From positions 1 through 56,692 of the forward strand of contig CAZNNH010000021.1 in the NCBI GenBank assembly GCA_964574335.1: a stretch of DNA of 56,692 nucleotides. The letters run 5' to 3'. Under the pieces are notes generated by a model. That model saw only the letters and a program-made list of their open reading frames with translations, had not been told where the DNA came from and did no database searches. Position numbers and translations under genes: made by a program. The DNA is from CAZNNH01 sp964574335 (lineage in GTDB: Bacteria > Acidobacteriota > Vicinamibacteria > Fen-336). This document shows positions 23,092-32,710 of this stretch, piece after piece (positions within the stretch are counted from its first letter, which is position 1; each line of letters opens with the position of its first letter).

Positions 23092-24480
23092 TCACTCGGC
23101 GAGCAGCTTGATCCGGATCCGGCGGTACTCCATCTGGCCACGGTCGCCCTCCACGCCGATCGGGCCGGTCGCCGGGAGGGGGAGCGAGGCCTCGAGCAGC
23201 TCGCCGTTGCAGTTCGCTCGGGCCTTGCCGTCCTTGACGGTGACCTCGAGCTGGTTCCACTCCTGCGGCCGGTAGCCCTTCAGCCCATGGTAGGGTCCGG
23301 CCAGCCGGTAGTCCCGGCACTGGAGCTGCGGCCCGCGCAGGTAGACGCCGCTGTCCGCGTTCGGGGTGGCGCGGAACTCCAGGCGCAGCACGAAGTCCTG
23401 GGGGAACTCGCGGGTGGTGTAGAGCTGCTGGATCTTCCGATACTCGGGGGGGGTGGTCACCACCAGTCGGCCGCCGATGACGGCGAAGCGCCCGTCCGGG
23501 GTTCGGCTCCGGCCCTCGAAGCTCCGGGCCTCGTCGACGAACGGCCAGGCGGCGGCGGCGGGGTCGCTCTTCTGCCAGCGTTCCGCGGCCGCCCGGTCCT
23601 CGGCCGACGTCGGGCGATAGCCCCAGCCGGTGAGGTCGCGGCCGTTGAAGAGGCTGAAGAACCCCTCCTCCGGCGTGAACGGGTCGGGCGTGGTCTCGGA
23701 GAGGCCGAGGGTGGCGAAGATCGGGCGCAGGGCCGCCGCCCACTTGGCGTACCCCTCCTCGTTGGGGTGCAGGAGGTCGGGGAACTCGTCGGGGAGCGCG
23801 TCGCCGTTCGGATCGGCGAAGAGCGGCCAGGTCTCCAGGTACGTGACCCGGGGGTCGTTCTTCACCGCCTCCAGGTAGAGCGAGTTGACGGCCCGGATCT
23901 TCTCCACCGGGCGCTTCTTGGTGGCCGAGCTCGGGAACACCTGGCACACGACGATGGGCATGGCGGGATCGTGGCGCTCGAGGGCTTCGACGATGAGCCT
24001 GACGTTGCCCACGATGGTCTCGGGAGAGGCCCCCTCCTCGAGGTCGTTGGTGCCGATCAGCAGCACCACGGCGGTGGGATCGATGGCCAGGACGTCCTCG
24101 TCGAGGCGGATCAGGACGCCGCGGGTGGTGTCGCCGCTGATCCCGCGGTTTGTCACCTTGATTCCGGGGAACGCCGCGCCCAGGCCGCCGCCCCACCCCT
24201 GGGTGATCGAGTCGCCGAGGAAGACCACGGCGTGCCGGTCCCGCTCCGCGCTCTGGGCCCAGGCCGAGCGCCGCTCGCGCCACAGCCGCTGGAACCAGTC
24301 GTAGCGGCGGATCGGCCCGGCCCCGGGCAGGCCCTCGTCGGTGGGCGGGATGGCGAAATGGTCTTCAGTCGCCTCGGCGACCGCGGCCTGGTGTGAGGCC
24401 GCCGTGGCAGGGAAACCGAGCGACAGGACGAGCGCTCCGGCGACGAGGCAGCGACGGCTCGGTCCGCTGGGGTGGAGCAT
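23092..24480 (-). CDS. Exported SGNH/GDSL hydrolase fused to a DUF1080 domain
   Basis: 462-residue protein with a signal peptide (about 1-32). Residues 80-275 form an SGNH hydrolase: VVFLGDSITQGW with Ser91, NRGISGDTTRG, LLIGTNDLEEG and the Asp/His block DLLHPNEEGY. Residues about 290-462 form a DUF1080 (laminin-G-like/3-keto-disaccharide hydrolase) domain, from FFSLFNGRDLTGW through SGVYLRG to GQMEYRRIRIK. Such fusions occur in polysaccharide-degrading bacteria, where the SGNH part removes acyl groups and DUF1080 binds or cleaves sugars. The upstream 264 bp are open in frame but contain the divergent promoter, so the start is at MLHPSG. Confidence 0.9.
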   Translation of the reverse strand: MLHPSGPSRRCLVAGALVLSLGFPATAASHQAAVAEATEDHFAIPPTDEGLPGAGPIRRYDWFQRLWRERRSAWAQSAERDRHAVVFLGDSITQGWGGGLGAAFPGIKVTNRGISGDTTRGVLIRLDEDVLAIDPTAVVLLIGTNDLEEGASPETIVGNVRLIVEALERHDPAMPIVVCQVFPSSATKKRPVEKIRAVNSLYLEAVKNDPRVTYLETWPLFADPNGDALPDEFPDLLHPNEEGYAKWAAALRPIFATLGLSETTPDPFTPEEGFFSLFNGRDLTGWGYRPTSAEDRAAAERWQKSDPAAAAWPFVDEARSFEGRSRTPDGRFAVIGGRLVVTTPPEYRKIQQLYTTREFPQDFVLRLEFRATPNADSGVYLRGPQLQCRDYRLAGPYHGLKGYRPQEWNQLEVTVKDGKARANCNGELLEASLPLPATGPIGVEGDRGQMEYRRIRIKLLAE

Positions 24481-24600
24481 GTACCTTACCCTCCAAGTCG
24501 ACGAGACGGCCGCGGATGTTACACCCCTCGAGGAGGGTGGCGGAGAAGCCGTTGACTTCCCAGCGTGGCCAGGGCTTCCCACCGCGGCCGGCCGGGGGTC

Positions 24601-24628
24601 TTGACAAAACCTACTCAAAACATAATAC
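24601..24628 (+). promoter_or_regulatory. Sigma-70-type promoter of the beta-barrel gene
   Basis: A perfect TTGACA -35 (24601-24606) is followed by AT-rich sequence with CATAAT/TAATAC (24621-24628) as the -10. The leader to the ATG at 24695 is about 60 nt. This is the only perfect -35 hexamer I found in the window. Confidence 0.65.
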
Positions 24629-24694
24629 TGGGAGATCGAAGGCTGCTCCTTCCTCGACAGCGAGAGGAGTGAGGCCTCGAGAAGACAGGGGGGG

Positions 24695-25453
24695 ATGAAG
24701 AAGATCCACGCCACGGCCTGGTTGTCCGCGTGCGGCCTGCTCACCGGGGCGGCGGCGTCTGTCCCGGCCTACGGGGCCGACCGGTTCCGCGTGGAGCTCG
24801 AGGGCGGCGCTGCCTGGCAGACCCGCAACGAGTTCGCGATCCCCGGCGACACCGGAACGCGGGTCGATCTGGCAGCCATCGAGTCGGGCCCGGTAGCGGC
24901 GCTGCGCGGGACCCTGACCTGGGATGCCGGCGAGCGGTGGTCGGTGCGATTGCTGGCGGCGCCGCTCCGTCTCGAGACCTCGTTCGTTCCACAGGCGCCG
25001 ATCGAGTTCGACGGCGCGACCTTCGCGGCCGGCGAGGCCACGGCCGCTCGTTATCGCTTTGACTCCTACCGCCTCTCCGGGTACTACCGCTTCCGACCCG
25101 GCCAGCGCTGGTCGTTCCGGGCCGGCCTCACCGCCAAGATCCGGGCCGCCGAGATCGGCCTGGACAGCGCGAGCGCCTCCGAGTCCTACCCGAACGTCGG
25201 CTTCGTCCCCCTCCTCTACGGCGCGGTGCGATACCAGGCCTCGGAGCGACTGGCCCTGGAGCTGGAGGCGGACGCGATGGCCGCCCCGCAGGGCCGTGCC
25301 GAGGACGTGGCGCTCAAGGCCGAGCTGCGCCTCTCGGACCGGGCATCGGCCTACGTCGGCTACCGGATGGTCGAGGGCGGCGCCGACGTGGACAAGGTCT
25401 ACACCTTCGCCTGGCTCCACTACGCGGTGGTGGGTCTCAGCCTGCGCTTCTGA
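24695..25453 (+). CDS. Outer-membrane beta-barrel protein
   Basis: 252-residue protein with a signal peptide (MKKIHATAWLSACGLLTGAA to about residue 27). Alternating hydrophobic/polar strands follow (FRVELEGGAAWQTRNEF, RYRFDSYRLSGYYRF, ALELEADAMAAPQ), ending in VVGLSLRF with the C-terminal Phe typical of BAM substrates. About eight to ten strands are expected. A GGGGGG Shine-Dalgarno precedes the ATG, and an atypically strong promoter drives it, consistent with an abundant protein. The function (porin, adhesin or structural) is not visible. Confidence 0.82.
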   Translation: MKKIHATAWLSACGLLTGAAASVPAYGADRFRVELEGGAAWQTRNEFAIPGDTGTRVDLAAIESGPVAALRGTLTWDAGERWSVRLLAAPLRLETSFVPQAPIEFDGATFAAGEATAARYRFDSYRLSGYYRFRPGQRWSFRAGLTAKIRAAEIGLDSASASESYPNVGFVPLLYGAVRYQASERLALELEADAMAAPQGRAEDVALKAELRLSDRASAYVGYRMVEGGADVDKVYTFAWLHYAVVGLSLRF

Positions 25454-25475
25454 GGGGGCCGCTCGACCGTCCGGT

Positions 25476-26885
25476 CTAGCCGGGGGGCAGCGTCGGAGCG
25501 GGCGCTGGCCCCGAGGAGCCGGCCAGCATCGCGTCCGGACGAACGTAGACCACGCCCGCTCCGGAGAGCAGGGCACGCTCCTCGTCGGCAGTGAGGCCGT
25601 CCCTCACCACCACCGAGAACGGGTCGCCGAAGAACATCTTGGAGTTGATCAGGTCGACCGCGGCATTGACCCGGACGTAGGTCTTGGCCAGCGCCTGGTC
25701 GGCGACCACGGTGAGGCGCTGCCCCTCGAGCGTCACGAAACGGACCTCCGGCAGCCGCTTGATCCGGGTCACGATGCGCCGGGTGAGGCGGTAGCGGCGG
25801 TTGCGGATCCGGCGGTAGACGAACATACCGGTGAGGCCGAGCATGATCAGCAGCCCCGGCCCCCCGTCCCGGGTCCAGAAGAGGACCAGCAGCAGGGCCA
25901 GGAGCGCCGCCCCGATGCCGATCGGCCAGGCCCACTCCGAAGGGCTCAGCTCCTTCAGGCCGCGCAGGCGCTCCTGCAGCATCTCCTTGAACGGGACCTT
26001 CTGCGAGATGCCGCTCTCCACCTCGCGCTGCACCACCTTCAGGTCCTCGACCATCCCCTTGGCGTCGGGGTAGCGGTCCTGGGCGCGCTTGCGGAGGCAA
26101 CGGCTGACCACGCGCTGCAGGCTGGGAGGGAGGTTGGCGCGCAGCGCCGTGACCGGCCGGGTCTCCTCGAACGCGATCGCGTGCAAGGTGTCGACCGGGG
26201 TGTTGCCCGAGAAAGGGAGCTGGCCGGTGACCATCTCGTAGAGGACGACGCCCAGCGAGAAGACGTCGGAGCGGTGGTCGATCGTCTGGCCGCGCGCCTG
26301 CTCCGGGCTCATGTAGCGCAGTGTCCCCATCACCATCCCGGCCTGGGTGCGGGCCATGGTCTCCATCGCCGACAGATCGTCGCCGCTCGGCTTCGGCCCC
26401 GAGTCGGTGTCCGGCTGGGTCAGCTTGGCCAGGCCGAAGTCCAGGATCTTGGCGTGGCCGTCCGAGGTGACCATCACGTTCTCGGGCTTGATGTCGCGGT
26501 GGACGATGCCGGCCTCGTGGGCCTTGGCCAGCCCGCCGCCGACCTGGATCGCCACCTCGAGCGCCCCCAGGAGGTCCAGCTCGCGTCCCTGGAGCAGGCT
26601 GCGAACGCTCTTGCCATCGACCAGCTCCATGATGATGAAGACCCGCCCCTCGTCCTCGTCCACGTCGTAGACCTGGGCGATCGCCGGGTGGTTGACCTTG
26701 CTGGCGGCGCGGGCCTCCCGCTTGAAGCGCTCCCTCCGGTCCGGGTCGGAGGTGAACTCCTCCGGCAGCAGCTTGAGCGCCACGTGCCGGCCGAGGCGGC
26801 CGTCGCGGGCCTTGTAGACGACGCCCATGCCCCCCCGGCCGAGGCTCTCCTCGACCACGTAGTGCTTGAGGGTCTGGCCGATCAT
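25476..26885 (-). CDS. Ser/Thr protein kinase with two membrane helices and a C-terminal soluble domain
   Basis: 469-residue Hanks-type kinase. Kinase domain 8-275: GRGGMGVVYKARD, Lys38, HRDIKPENVM, DFGLAKL and MGTLRYMSPEQARG, all intact. The membrane helices are WAWPIGIGAALLALLLVLFW and GLLIMLGLTGMFVYRR, separated by a very short loop. The C-terminal about 100 residues would therefore return to the cytoplasm: RRIVTRIKRLPEVRFVTLEG, then ALAKTYVRVNAAVDLINSK and a tail with VVYVRPDAMLAG. I do not recognise that domain. A TACCAT box 7 nt before the ATG fixes the start. It is convergent with the beta-barrel gene. Confidence 0.93.
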   Translation of the reverse strand: MIGQTLKHYVVEESLGRGGMGVVYKARDGRLGRHVALKLLPEEFTSDPDRRERFKREARAASKVNHPAIAQVYDVDEDEGRVFIIMELVDGKSVRSLLQGRELDLLGALEVAIQVGGGLAKAHEAGIVHRDIKPENVMVTSDGHAKILDFGLAKLTQPDTDSGPKPSGDDLSAMETMARTQAGMVMGTLRYMSPEQARGQTIDHRSDVFSLGVVLYEMVTGQLPFSGNTPVDTLHAIAFEETRPVTALRANLPPSLQRVVSRCLRKRAQDRYPDAKGMVEDLKVVQREVESGISQKVPFKEMLQERLRGLKELSPSEWAWPIGIGAALLALLLVLFWTRDGGPGLLIMLGLTGMFVYRRIRNRRYRLTRRIVTRIKRLPEVRFVTLEGQRLTVVADQALAKTYVRVNAAVDLINSKMFFGDPFSVVVRDGLTADEERALLSGAGVVYVRPDAMLAGSSGPAPAPTLPPG

Positions 26886-26892
26886 TTCGCGA

Positions 26893-26898
26893 ATGGTA
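26893..26898 (-). promoter_or_regulatory. -10 box TACCAT of the kinase gene
   Basis: Minus-strand TACCAT with 7 nt to the ATG at 26885; no Shine-Dalgarno in between, so a leaderless start is likely. Confidence 0.5.
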
Positions 26899-26967
26899 GC
26901 AGACCCGCGCTTCAGGCGAGCGGCGCGATCGGGCGGGCCGGCCCCCGAGCGCTCACCCGCCCGGGGG

Positions 26968-28632
26968 TCATCGCCGCCACCCCCCGCTCAGGTCGACCGT
27001 CGCCAGGAACCGGGGGGGGCGACGGTGGCGGGTCTGCTGCTCGAAGGCGTACGCCAGCCGGACCAGGGTCGGCTCGGAATAGGCGCGGCCGAAGAAGGAG
27101 AGGCCCACCGGCAGGCCGAAGACGAAGCCGGCCGGGACGGTGATGCTGGGATAGCCGGCCACCGCCGCCGGCGACGAGCTGCCGCCGGAGAAGTGGTCAC
27201 CGTTCACCAGGTCGGTCAGCCATGCGGGCCCACCGGTGGGAGCCACGATCGCGTCCAGCTTCTGCTCGTCCATCAGCTTGTCGATCCCTTCGGCCCGGGA
27301 GAGGCGCCGGCACTTCTGGAGCGCCTCCTCATAGGCGGCCTCGGTGAGCGGCCCCTTCTCCTGGGCCTTCTCGAAGATCTCCTGGCCGAAGTAGCGAAGC
27401 TCGGTGTCCTGGTGGGCCTGGTTGAAGGCGATCAGCCCCTCCAGGGAGCGGGCCGGCGCCGCGGGCCCGAGCCCGGCCAGGTAGGCGTTGAGGTCGGCCT
27501 TGAACTCGTAGAGCAGGACCTCGTACTCGGCGTCGTCGAGCTGCCTCCGGGTAGCGATCTCGGCGGGGTCGACCAGCACCGCCCCGAGCCGCTTCATCTC
27601 CTGAAGCGCCGCCTCCATCAGGCGGTCGACGGCGTCGTGGAACCCGAAGAACTGGCGTCCGACGCCGATCCGGGCCCCCCGGAGCGCCTCCGGATCCAGC
27701 AAGCGCGTGTAGTCCAGGGCGGAGCGGCCTTGGCTCTCCCGGGTGGCGGGATCCCGGGGGTCGACCCCGGCCAGGGCGCCGAGCAGCGTGGCCGCGTCGG
27801 TGACGGTGCGGGCCATCGGCCCGGCCGTGTCCTGGGTGTGCGAGATCGGGATGATGCCGGCTCGGCTGATCAGTCCCACGGTGGGCTTGATGCCCACGAT
27901 CCCGTTGGCCGAGCTGGGGCAGACGATGGAGCCGTCGGTCTCGGTGCCGATCGAGAGCGGGACGAGGTTGGCCGAGACTGCCGCCGCCGAGCCCGAGCTC
28001 GAGCCGCACGGGTTGCGGTCGAGGGCGTACGGGTTGCGGCACTGGCCGCCACGCCCGCTCCAGCCGCTGCTGGAGCGCTCGGAGCGGAAGTTGGCCCACT
28101 CGCTCAGGTTGGCCTTGCCGAGCAGGACCGCCCCGGCCTGGCGCAGGCGCCGGGCCAGGAAGGCGTCCTCCGCCGGGATCGAGCCGGCGAGGGCGTGCGA
28201 GCCGGCGGTGGTGGTCATCCGGTCGTGGGTGTCGATGTTGTCCTTGAGCAGGATCGGGATCCCGTGGAGGGGGCCCCGCGGCCCTTTGGAGCGGCGCTCC
28301 GCGTCGAGCTGGCCGGCGATCTCCAGCGCGTCGGGGTTGGTCTCGAGGACGTGACGCAGCTCCGGTCCCTGGCGGTCGAGGGCCGCGATGCGCTCGAGGA
28401 ACAGCGCGCACAGCCGCTTCGATGTCAGCGCGCCGGACGTCAGGCGTTGTTGGAGCTCGGCCAGGGTCAGCTCCTCGAGCTCGAAGCTAGGCACCGGTGC
28501 CGCTTCGGCGGGAGCGCTCGCCAGGCCGGCCGCCTCCGAGCCCACCGTCCCCAGCGCCGCAACGCCGCCCAGGGCGCTGCGGCGGAGGAAGCCCCGTCGT
28601 CCCAAGCAGGTGGTCCGGCTCGTCTCGTCCAT
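26968..28632 (-). CDS. Tat-exported amidase (amidase-signature family)
   Basis: 554-residue amidase that hydrolyses amide bonds through a Lys-cisSer-Ser triad: Lys130 in LLKDNIDTHD, the cis-Ser in CGSSSGSAAAVS (about 211-213) and Ser235 in GTETDGSIVCPS. The N-terminus carries a twin-arginine-like signal (GRRGFLRRSALGGVAALGT), so it is folded before export. The GGAGG 7 nt upstream supports the ATG. Length and the exported form resemble secreted peptide amidases; GatA is less likely because of the signal peptide and because gatB and gatC are absent. Confidence 0.93.
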   Translation of the reverse strand: MDETSRTTCLGRRGFLRRSALGGVAALGTVGSEAAGLASAPAEAAPVPSFELEELTLAELQQRLTSGALTSKRLCALFLERIAALDRQGPELRHVLETNPDALEIAGQLDAERRSKGPRGPLHGIPILLKDNIDTHDRMTTTAGSHALAGSIPAEDAFLARRLRQAGAVLLGKANLSEWANFRSERSSSGWSGRGGQCRNPYALDRNPCGSSSGSAAAVSANLVPLSIGTETDGSIVCPSSANGIVGIKPTVGLISRAGIIPISHTQDTAGPMARTVTDAATLLGALAGVDPRDPATRESQGRSALDYTRLLDPEALRGARIGVGRQFFGFHDAVDRLMEAALQEMKRLGAVLVDPAEIATRRQLDDAEYEVLLYEFKADLNAYLAGLGPAAPARSLEGLIAFNQAHQDTELRYFGQEIFEKAQEKGPLTEAAYEEALQKCRRLSRAEGIDKLMDEQKLDAIVAPTGGPAWLTDLVNGDHFSGGSSSPAAVAGYPSITVPAGFVFGLPVGLSFFGRAYSEPTLVRLAYAFEQQTRHRRPPRFLATVDLSGGWRR

Positions 28633-28755
28633 CGTGTGCCTCCGGTGCCCCGTGTGTATCCCCTTGGGGCCCGCAACGCAAGCCGCCGCCAGGCGGGCCG
28701 CGCGCCCGGCTCGGGGGCTCCGGGGGCGGCGCTGGGCTGTGGGCCGACGAAACCC

Positions 28756-28761
28756 TAGAAT
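28756..28761 (+). promoter_or_regulatory. -10 box TAGAAT of the secreted protein-VWA operon
   Basis: TAGAAT 30 nt before the ATG at 28792. A weak -35 candidate (TGGGCT, 28733-28738) lies 17 nt upstream. Confidence 0.5.
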
Positions 28762-28791
28762 GGAGCACTTCGGAGCCAGAGGGGGGGCTTG

Positions 28792-29610
28792 ATGAACCAG
28801 CGGCGTGACCGGCACTTCCCGATAGGGGCTGGAGCGACGTACCTCGGAACCGCGCTCGTGGTCCTCGCCCTGGCGGCGTCGGCGCCGGGCGAGGTGTTCT
28901 TCCTCAAGAACGGCGATCGCGTCACGGGGCGGCTGGCCAACAAGGGGAAGCGCTCGCTGACCATCCGGACCCCCTACGGCCGCCTGGTGATCCCTCGCGC
29001 CCACGTCCTCCGCTACGTCCGCGACGACGGGACCGAGGTGGACCCCAACCCCACCCCCACGCCGGTCCCCACCCCCACGCCGGAGCCGGCCTGCACCCTC
29101 GTGCTGGAGATCCAGGGCAGCGTCTTCTGGTACGCCTGGGCGCCCCGGCCAGGCGAAGAGGTCGACCCGACCCTGAGGCTCCGCCTCCGGCTCGATGGGG
29201 CGTCGCTGGCGATGCTGACGGACGGCGTCACGGACCCGGGGGCGGTCGGCGCCCCGCTCGTGAACCGGTTCTCGTTCTCCGACCTCTCCGTGGATCCCGC
29301 CCCCGGCGTGCGGGTGGCGGTGCCGGAGCTGGCCTCGGGCCGGGTCCGGCTGGAGCTCCGTCTGCCCGTCGAGACGGCGGGCACCCGGCGCCTCGACGTC
29401 GCCTACCAGATCAACGACGGCACCGCCACGGCCCCCGCTTTTCGTGACCTGGTGTTCGCCCACGCGGAGCTTCTGCTCCAGCCCGACCGGCCGGCGCGGG
29501 TGACCCTGCTGCAGGACCGCGGCCGGATGGAGTACTCGGGGCTGTTCCGGAAGCGGCTCAAGCACGTCGATACCTTCCGCATCGAGACGCAGGTCGGGGC
29601 CGATCGATGA
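28792..29610 (+). CDS. Exported protein with Pro-Thr linker
   Basis: 272-residue exported protein of unknown family. After a signal peptide (hydrophobic core LGTALVVLALAASAPG, ending near residue 34) comes a short SH3-like beta segment (EVFFLKNGDRVTGRLANKG), as in proteins that begin with a GDRLTG motif. A 15-residue Pro-Thr linker (PNPTPTPVPTPTPEP) leads to a beta-rich domain of about 170 residues (LVLEIQGSVFWYAW, RVRLELRLPVETAG). A G-run serves as Shine-Dalgarno. The stop overlaps the ATG of the VWA gene (ATGA), so the two proteins probably act together outside the inner membrane. Confidence 0.8.
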   Translation: MNQRRDRHFPIGAGATYLGTALVVLALAASAPGEVFFLKNGDRVTGRLANKGKRSLTIRTPYGRLVIPRAHVLRYVRDDGTEVDPNPTPTPVPTPTPEPACTLVLEIQGSVFWYAWAPRPGEEVDPTLRLRLRLDGASLAMLTDGVTDPGAVGAPLVNRFSFSDLSVDPAPGVRVAVPELASGRVRLELRLPVETAGTRRLDVAYQINDGTATAPAFRDLVFAHAELLLQPDRPARVTLLQDRGRMEYSGLFRKRLKHVDTFRIETQVGADR

Positions 29611-30536
29611 GGGGGGCCTGGCTGAGCTTCGTGGCGCTGCTCGGCCTCGTCAGCCAGGCGGCCGAGGGGCCCGGTGGGACCCCGACCTTCCGCTCCGGGA
29701 CGGATCTGGTGGTGCTGTCCGCCACCGCCCTGGACCGCCACGGGCGGCCGGTCACCGACCTCCGGCCGGAGGAGCTGCGCGTCTACGAGGGGCGGCGCCT
29801 GCAGGCCCTCGACTACTTCGCCCACGCCCGCGACCTGCCCGCCCGCGTCCTGCTGCTGGTGGACGCCAGCGGGAGCATGCACGGCGAGCTCAAGACCGCG
29901 AGCGCCCGGATGGCGGTGGTGCAGGTGCTGGCCGCCCTCGGCGCGGACGACCGGGCAGCGCTCGCCGGCTTCGACCACCGCTACTTCGGGCTGGCCCGGT
30001 TCGGCACCGACCGCCGGGCCCTGCTCAAGGCCTTCGACGGGCTGGAGTTCTTCGGATCGACCGCCCTGCACGACGCCCTCGAGCGGGCCGCCTCGGACGT
30101 GGCCAGCCTGGGCGAGGGCCGCCGGGCCGTGGTCGTCATCACCGACGGCGTGGACACCGCGAGCCGTCGCACCCCCGAGGAGGTGATCGCCCGCTCCCGG
30201 GCCCTCGACGTGCCCATCTACGCGATCTCGGTGGTGTCGCCGGTCGACGACCCCGCCTCGGACCGCTACCTGCGGGCCCGAGAGGCGTCGGACGGGACCC
30301 GGGGAGCGGCGCTTCTCACCCGGTATGCCACCCTCTCCGGCGGCGAGGCCTTCACCGTCAGCGACCTGGCCGGCCTGCGGCGCGCCGCCGGGGCCGTGGC
30401 CGGTCAGCTCAAGCATCAGTACCGGTTGGGGTATCATCCGCCAGCCGGGCCGTCGGGGTTCCGGCGGGTCGAGGTCCGAGCCACCCGCAAGGGGGTCTCG
30501 GTGCGCACCCGAGCAGGTTATCTCTCACAACCCTGA
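29607..30536 (+). CDS. Exported VWA-domain protein (VWFA-related, acidobacterial type)
   Basis: 309-residue protein with a signal peptide (1-19). A short N-terminal beta region with VTDLRPEELRVYEG is typical of the VWFA-related family abundant in Acidobacteriota. The von Willebrand A domain follows (about 78-260): MIDAS motif DASGS (86-90), a Thr in FFGSTALHDAL and the Asp in VVVITDGVDTAS. A C-terminal strand region (KHQYRLGYHPPAGPSGFRR) completes the family pattern. It should bind a divalent cation and a protein partner, possibly the co-encoded secreted protein. The ATG overlaps the upstream stop. Confidence 0.9.
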   Translation: MRGAWLSFVALLGLVSQAAEGPGGTPTFRSGTDLVVLSATALDRHGRPVTDLRPEELRVYEGRRLQALDYFAHARDLPARVLLLVDASGSMHGELKTASARMAVVQVLAALGADDRAALAGFDHRYFGLARFGTDRRALLKAFDGLEFFGSTALHDALERAASDVASLGEGRRAVVVITDGVDTASRRTPEEVIARSRALDVPIYAISVVSPVDDPASDRYLRAREASDGTRGAALLTRYATLSGGEAFTVSDLAGLRRAAGAVAGQLKHQYRLGYHPPAGPSGFRRVEVRATRKGVSVRTRAGYLSQP

Positions 30537-30571
30537 TCCGGCCCGAGACACGGCCGGGCGAGGAGGTTCTC

Positions 30572-31201
30572 ATGAGGCTGGTCGTTGTCGCTGCCGCCGT
30601 GGCCGGTTTGGCCGTTACCGGCTGCGCCACCAAGAAGTACGTGGGTCAGGAGGTCGGCACCGTCAACCAGAAGGTCGACAACCTCTCGACCGAGGTCGAG
30701 AAGACCCAGGAGCGCGTGCGGCAGAACGAGGTCCGTATCGGTGAGGTCGACGAGCGCTCCCAGGCCGGGATCGTCGAGGCCAAGACCACGGCCGGAGAGG
30801 CCATGAACAAGGCGGAGGCGGCGGAGAAGGCCGCCAAGGGGAAGATCATCTTCACCGTCACCCTCTCCAACGACCAGGTCACGTTCCCCTTCAACGCCAG
30901 CGAGCTGTCCGACGACGCCAAGGCCGTGATCGACCAGGCCCTGGCCCCGTACCTGGCCGAGAACCGGGGGGTCTACTTCGAGATCGAAGGCCACACCGAC
31001 TCCAGCGGGCCGGAGGAGTTCAACCTGAAGCTGGGCGAGCAGCGGGCGCTGGCGGTCAGGGACTACCTCTACCTGCACCACAAGGTGGGGCTGTCGCGGT
31101 TGTCGGTGATCTCCTTCGGCGAGAGCCAGCCGTTGGCCGACAACAACTCGAAGGAGGGGCGGGCCCAGAACCGCCGGGTGGTGATCAAGGTCCTCGAGTA
31201 G
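30572..31201 (+). CDS. OmpA/Pal-like peptidoglycan-binding lipoprotein
   Basis: 209-residue lipoprotein with lipobox VTGC (acylated Cys18). A coiled-coil stretch (about 25-90, KVDNLSTEVEKTQERVRQNE) is followed by an OmpA C-terminal domain (about 100-209) with EIEGHTDSSG, LGEQRALAVRDYL and AQNRRVVIKV, including the Asp and Arg that bind diaminopimelate. It would tether the outer membrane to peptidoglycan. AGGAGG lies 5 nt before the ATG. It could be transcribed with the VWA gene (35 bp upstream). Confidence 0.93.
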   Translation: MRLVVVAAAVAGLAVTGCATKKYVGQEVGTVNQKVDNLSTEVEKTQERVRQNEVRIGEVDERSQAGIVEAKTTAGEAMNKAEAAEKAAKGKIIFTVTLSNDQVTFPFNASELSDDAKAVIDQALAPYLAENRGVYFEIEGHTDSSGPEEFNLKLGEQRALAVRDYLYLHHKVGLSRLSVISFGESQPLADNNSKEGRAQNRRVVIKVLE

Positions 31202-31249
31202 GCCGCTCGAGAGGGCGGAGCTCGAAGGCCGCCCGACGTCGCGTTGGTC

Positions 31250-31279
31250 CTGAGGGGACGGGCCGGGGTGGCCCGCCCC

Positions 31280-31283
<4 letters not shown>
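31250..31283. terminator. Hairpin between convergent ompA-like and thrC genes
   Basis: CTGAGGGG-A-CGGGCC pairs with GGCCCG-CCCCTCAG, giving a 14-bp stem with one bulged A and a 5-nt loop. It overlaps the thrC stop codon. There is no U-run, so its role as terminator in both directions is inferred. Confidence 0.5.
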
Positions 31284-32611
<1,328 letters not shown>

Positions 32612-32619
32612 GGGGCGTC

Positions 32620-32625
32620 AGTATA
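32620..32625 (-). promoter_or_regulatory. -10 box TATACT of thrC
   Basis: Minus-strand TATACT with 8 nt to the ATG at 32611 and no Shine-Dalgarno between. No -35 match is seen. Confidence 0.55.
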
Positions 32626-32710
32626 GGGCAACCACCCGGCGGCGGGGTCGGCCTCGGCCTTTCATCGGGGACGGTTCCGAGGCATCCTTGAGGCGCTCGT
32701 CGGAGGGCCC

